This document shows, piece by piece, positions 7,517 to 8,736 of a stretch of DNA of 8,736 nucleotides. Each line of letters starts with the position of its first letter. The first letter of the stretch is position 1. The stretch covers positions 3,687-12,422 of the forward strand of contig DCHV01000086.1 of assembly GCA_002314945.1 (NCBI GenBank), given 5' to 3'. Position numbers and translations under genes: made by a program. Under the pieces are notes generated by a model, which was given only the letters and a program-made list of their open reading frames with translations, was not told where the DNA came from and searched no databases. This DNA is from Prevotellaceae bacterium UBA1743. GTDB taxonomy: Bacteria > Bacteroidota > Bacteroidia > Bacteroidales > Bacteroidaceae.

Positions 7517-8614
7517 ATGAAAGCAACAGAGAAAATCATTTTAACAGGAGATCGTCCCACAGGAAAACTCCACATCGGGCACTATGTAGGTTCATTGCGT
7601 CGTCGTGTAGAGCTCCAGAACTCCGGTCTTTATGACAAAATCTTCATCTTTGAGGCTGATGCACAAGCCTTGACCGACAATATCGAGAACCCCGAGAAGG
7701 TACGACAGAATGTCATCGAGGTAGCCCTCGACTACCTCTCCGTAGGACTTGACCCAAACAAAAGTACGCTATTTATCCAAAGTCAGATTCCCGAGTTATG
7801 CGAACTCTCCTTCTACTTCATGGACTTGGTATCTGTCAGCCGTCTGCAACGCAACCCAACGGTAAAAACAGAGATTCAGATGCGTGGTTTTGGAGGAGAG
7901 AGCATCCCCGTCGGATTCTTCACCTATCCTATCAGTCAGGCAGCCGACATCACAGCCTTCAAGGCCACTACCGTCCCTGTAGGCGAAGACCAAGAGCCCA
8001 TGCTGGAGCAATGTCGCGAGATTGTACGCAGGTTCAACAATATCTATGGGGACACCCTCGTAGAGCCCAATATACTCCTTCCCGAGAATGCTGCATGCCT
8101 CCGTCTCCCAGGTACCGATGGAAAGGCAAAAATGAGTAAATCACTGGGTAATTGCATCTATCTGAGTGATCCTGCCGATGAGATAAACAAGAAGGTCAAG
8201 ACTATGTACACCGACCCCACCCACCTGCAGGTCAACGACCCTGGGCATCTCGAAGGGAATACCGTCTTCACCTATCTGGATGCTTTCTGTAGCGACGAGC
8301 AGGTAGCCCGTCTCACCACCGATTATCAGAGCCTCCAGGAGATGAAAGACCACTATACCCGTGGTGGTTTAGGCGATATGAAATGCAAGAAACTGCTCAT
8401 GGCCGTCCTCCAGGAGACACTTGAGCCCATCCGACTTCGTCGTGCTGAGTTAGAGAAGGACATACCAGCCGTGTACGACATTCTCCAGAAAGGATGCGAA
8501 GTGGCACGCGAGGCAGCCGCACAAACCATGGACGAGGTTCGTCGTGCAATGAAGATTAATTATTTCCAAGACAAGTCTTTGATTGAGGAGCAATCCAAGC
8601 GATTTGCCTTGTAA
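7517..8614 (+). CDS. trpS: Tryptophanyl-tRNA synthetase
   Basis: 365-residue class I aminoacyl-tRNA synthetase that charges tRNA-Trp with tryptophan in the cytoplasm. Signature motifs: TGDRPTGKLHIGH with the HIGH box at 19-22; the Rossmann fold continuing through FIFEADAQALTD; SRLQRNPTVK (108-117); TYPISQAADI (136-145); GEDQEPMLEQ (156-165); and KMSKS at 205-209 (codons in 8129-8143). The C-terminal part is helical (GDMKCKKLL onward), as expected for the anticodon-recognition region. Length is slightly above the roughly 330 typical of E. coli/Bacillus enzymes, matching the subgroup with a longer insertion around MRGFGGESIPVGFF (122-135). The ATG at 7517 is preceded by a 24-base AT-rich gap after mutL, and ATG with MKATEKIILTGDRPTG is the natural family start. 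The protein contains no tryptophan at all. It is probably co-transcribed with mutL, since no good promoter is visible in the gap. It ends with TAA, 100 bases before a tRNA gene. Confidence 0.97.
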   Translation: MKATEKIILTGDRPTGKLHIGHYVGSLRRRVELQNSGLYDKIFIFEADAQALTDNIENPEKVRQNVIEVALDYLSVGLDPNKSTLFIQSQIPELCELSFYFMDLVSVSRLQRNPTVKTEIQMRGFGGESIPVGFFTYPISQAADITAFKATTVPVGEDQEPMLEQCREIVRRFNNIYGDTLVEPNILLPENAACLRLPGTDGKAKMSKSLGNCIYLSDPADEINKKVKTMYTDPTHLQVNDPGHLEGNTVFTYLDAFCSDEQVARLTTDYQSLQEMKDHYTRGGLGDMKCKKLLMAVLQETLEPIRLRRAELEKDIPAVYDILQKGCEVAREAAAQTMDEVRRAMKINYFQDKSLIEEQSKRFAL

Positions 8615-8657
8615 AATATCTTTTTTCGACAGGAAAGCAGAAAAAACAGCCGAATCA

Positions 8658-8689
8658 TTTGGTAGATTACAAAAAACGCTCTACCTTTG
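8658..8689 (+). promoter_or_regulatory. Bacteroides-type housekeeping promoter for the tRNA gene
   Basis: TTTG at 8658-8661 and TACCTTTG at 8682-8689 match the -33 (TTTG) and -7 (TAnnTTTG) boxes recognised by the Bacteroidota primary sigma factor, separated by 20 bases, which is within the known spacing. A-rich sequence lies at 8641-8646 upstream of the -33 box and again inside the spacer (8670-8676). Transcription would start roughly 5-10 bases downstream of 8689, leaving a leader of about 15-20 bases before the tRNA at 8715. This is the only clear match to the full consensus that I noticed by eye in the window. Confidence 0.8.
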
Positions 8690-8694
8690 CATCG

Positions 8695-8710
8695 CTTTTC
8701 GAAAGAAAAG
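8695..8710 (+). repeat. Perfect 6-bp hairpin with GAAA loop in the tRNA leader
   Basis: CTTTTC (8695-8700), GAAA (8701-8704) and GAAAAG (8705-8710) form a perfect inverted repeat with a GNRA-class tetraloop. It ends four bases before the first base of the tRNA and begins about where transcription should start. It could be a structure at the 5' end of the pre-tRNA that influences RNase P processing or leader stability, or a chance purine/pyrimidine run. It does not look like a terminator because the stem is AT-rich and no T-run follows it. Confidence 0.5.
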
Positions 8711-8714
8711 GTGA

Positions 8715-8736
8715 GGGCGTTTAGCTCAGCTGGTTC
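8715..8736 (+). tRNA. tRNA gene, 5' part only (cut by window edge)
   Basis: Bases 8715-8721 (GGGCGTT) fit a 7-base acceptor strand, followed by T8 and A9, a D-stem GCTC (8724-8727) and a D-loop beginning AGCTGGTT with the invariant GG. The anticodon, T-arm and 3' end lie beyond the window, so the isotype cannot be read. From general familiarity, Bacteroidota tRNA-Val(TAC) genes start this way, which makes Val the best guess only. A strong promoter lies 26 bases upstream, so it is transcribed independently of trpS and may head a tRNA cluster. Confidence 0.88.

Noticed and set aside
8620..8647. Possible terminator after trpS: T-run (8621-8626) plus C pairing with GAAAAAA (8640-8646)
   Set aside because: The stem is almost all A-T with a 12-base loop and no T-run after it, so it is not a convincing intrinsic terminator; I see no better candidate in 8615-8657.
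1..8736. Mobile elements, CRISPR arrays, phage or defence genes
   Set aside because: No transposase, integrase, repeat-spacer pattern, terminal inverted repeats or compositional break was seen; the genes are ordinary core functions.

Overview
The window looks like a chromosomal housekeeping segment of a Bacteroidales bacterium (Bacteroides/Prevotella-like). The evidence is the Bacteroidota-style proteins (a SurA-type protein ending in ...QYPGWVK, a long OstA-like protein, a MutL with a DQHRAH motif), the lack of clear Shine-Dalgarno sequences, and a promoter near the right end that matches the Bacteroides -33 TTTG / -7 TAnnTTTG consensus. All seven protein genes and the tRNA are on the + strand. 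I see no mobile element, CRISPR array, phage gene, defence system or other sign of transfer.

Layout. Bases 1-855 hold the 3' part of guaB (IMP dehydrogenase; the N-terminal part lies off the left edge). Next come two periplasmic peptidyl-prolyl isomerase/chaperone genes: a PpiC-type protein at 882-2297 and a SurA-type protein at about 2339-3697. A large exported OstA/LptA-like protein (3698-5350) follows directly, then a 98-residue single-span membrane protein of unknown function (5358-5654), mutL (5669-7492) and trpS (7517-8614). Gaps between genes are 26, 41 (8 if a GTG start is used), 0, 7, 14 and 24 bases, so the whole run could be one transcript. The only intergenic stretch of note is 8615-8714. 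It holds a good Bacteroides-type promoter and a small perfect hairpin leading into a tRNA gene cut by the right edge.

How the genes work together. The centre of the cluster is envelope biogenesis. The two parvulin-family proteins probably fold outer-membrane proteins in the periplasm. The OstA-like protein probably belongs to lipopolysaccharide transport, which needs an outer-membrane barrel (LptD) that is itself a typical chaperone client. The small membrane protein sits between this group and mutL and may belong to either. GuaB (guanine nucleotides), MutL (mismatch repair) and TrpS (tRNA charging) are unrelated housekeeping functions that appear to share the transcript.

Points worth a second look are the split of the two catalytic histidines across the two parvulin domains of the SurA-type protein, the roughly 13-unit repeat of the OstA-like protein, the loss of endonuclease motifs in MutL, a tryptophanyl-tRNA synthetase with no tryptophan, and the unknown small membrane protein. 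Most of these probably hold across the lineage. I do not see a clearly new system here.
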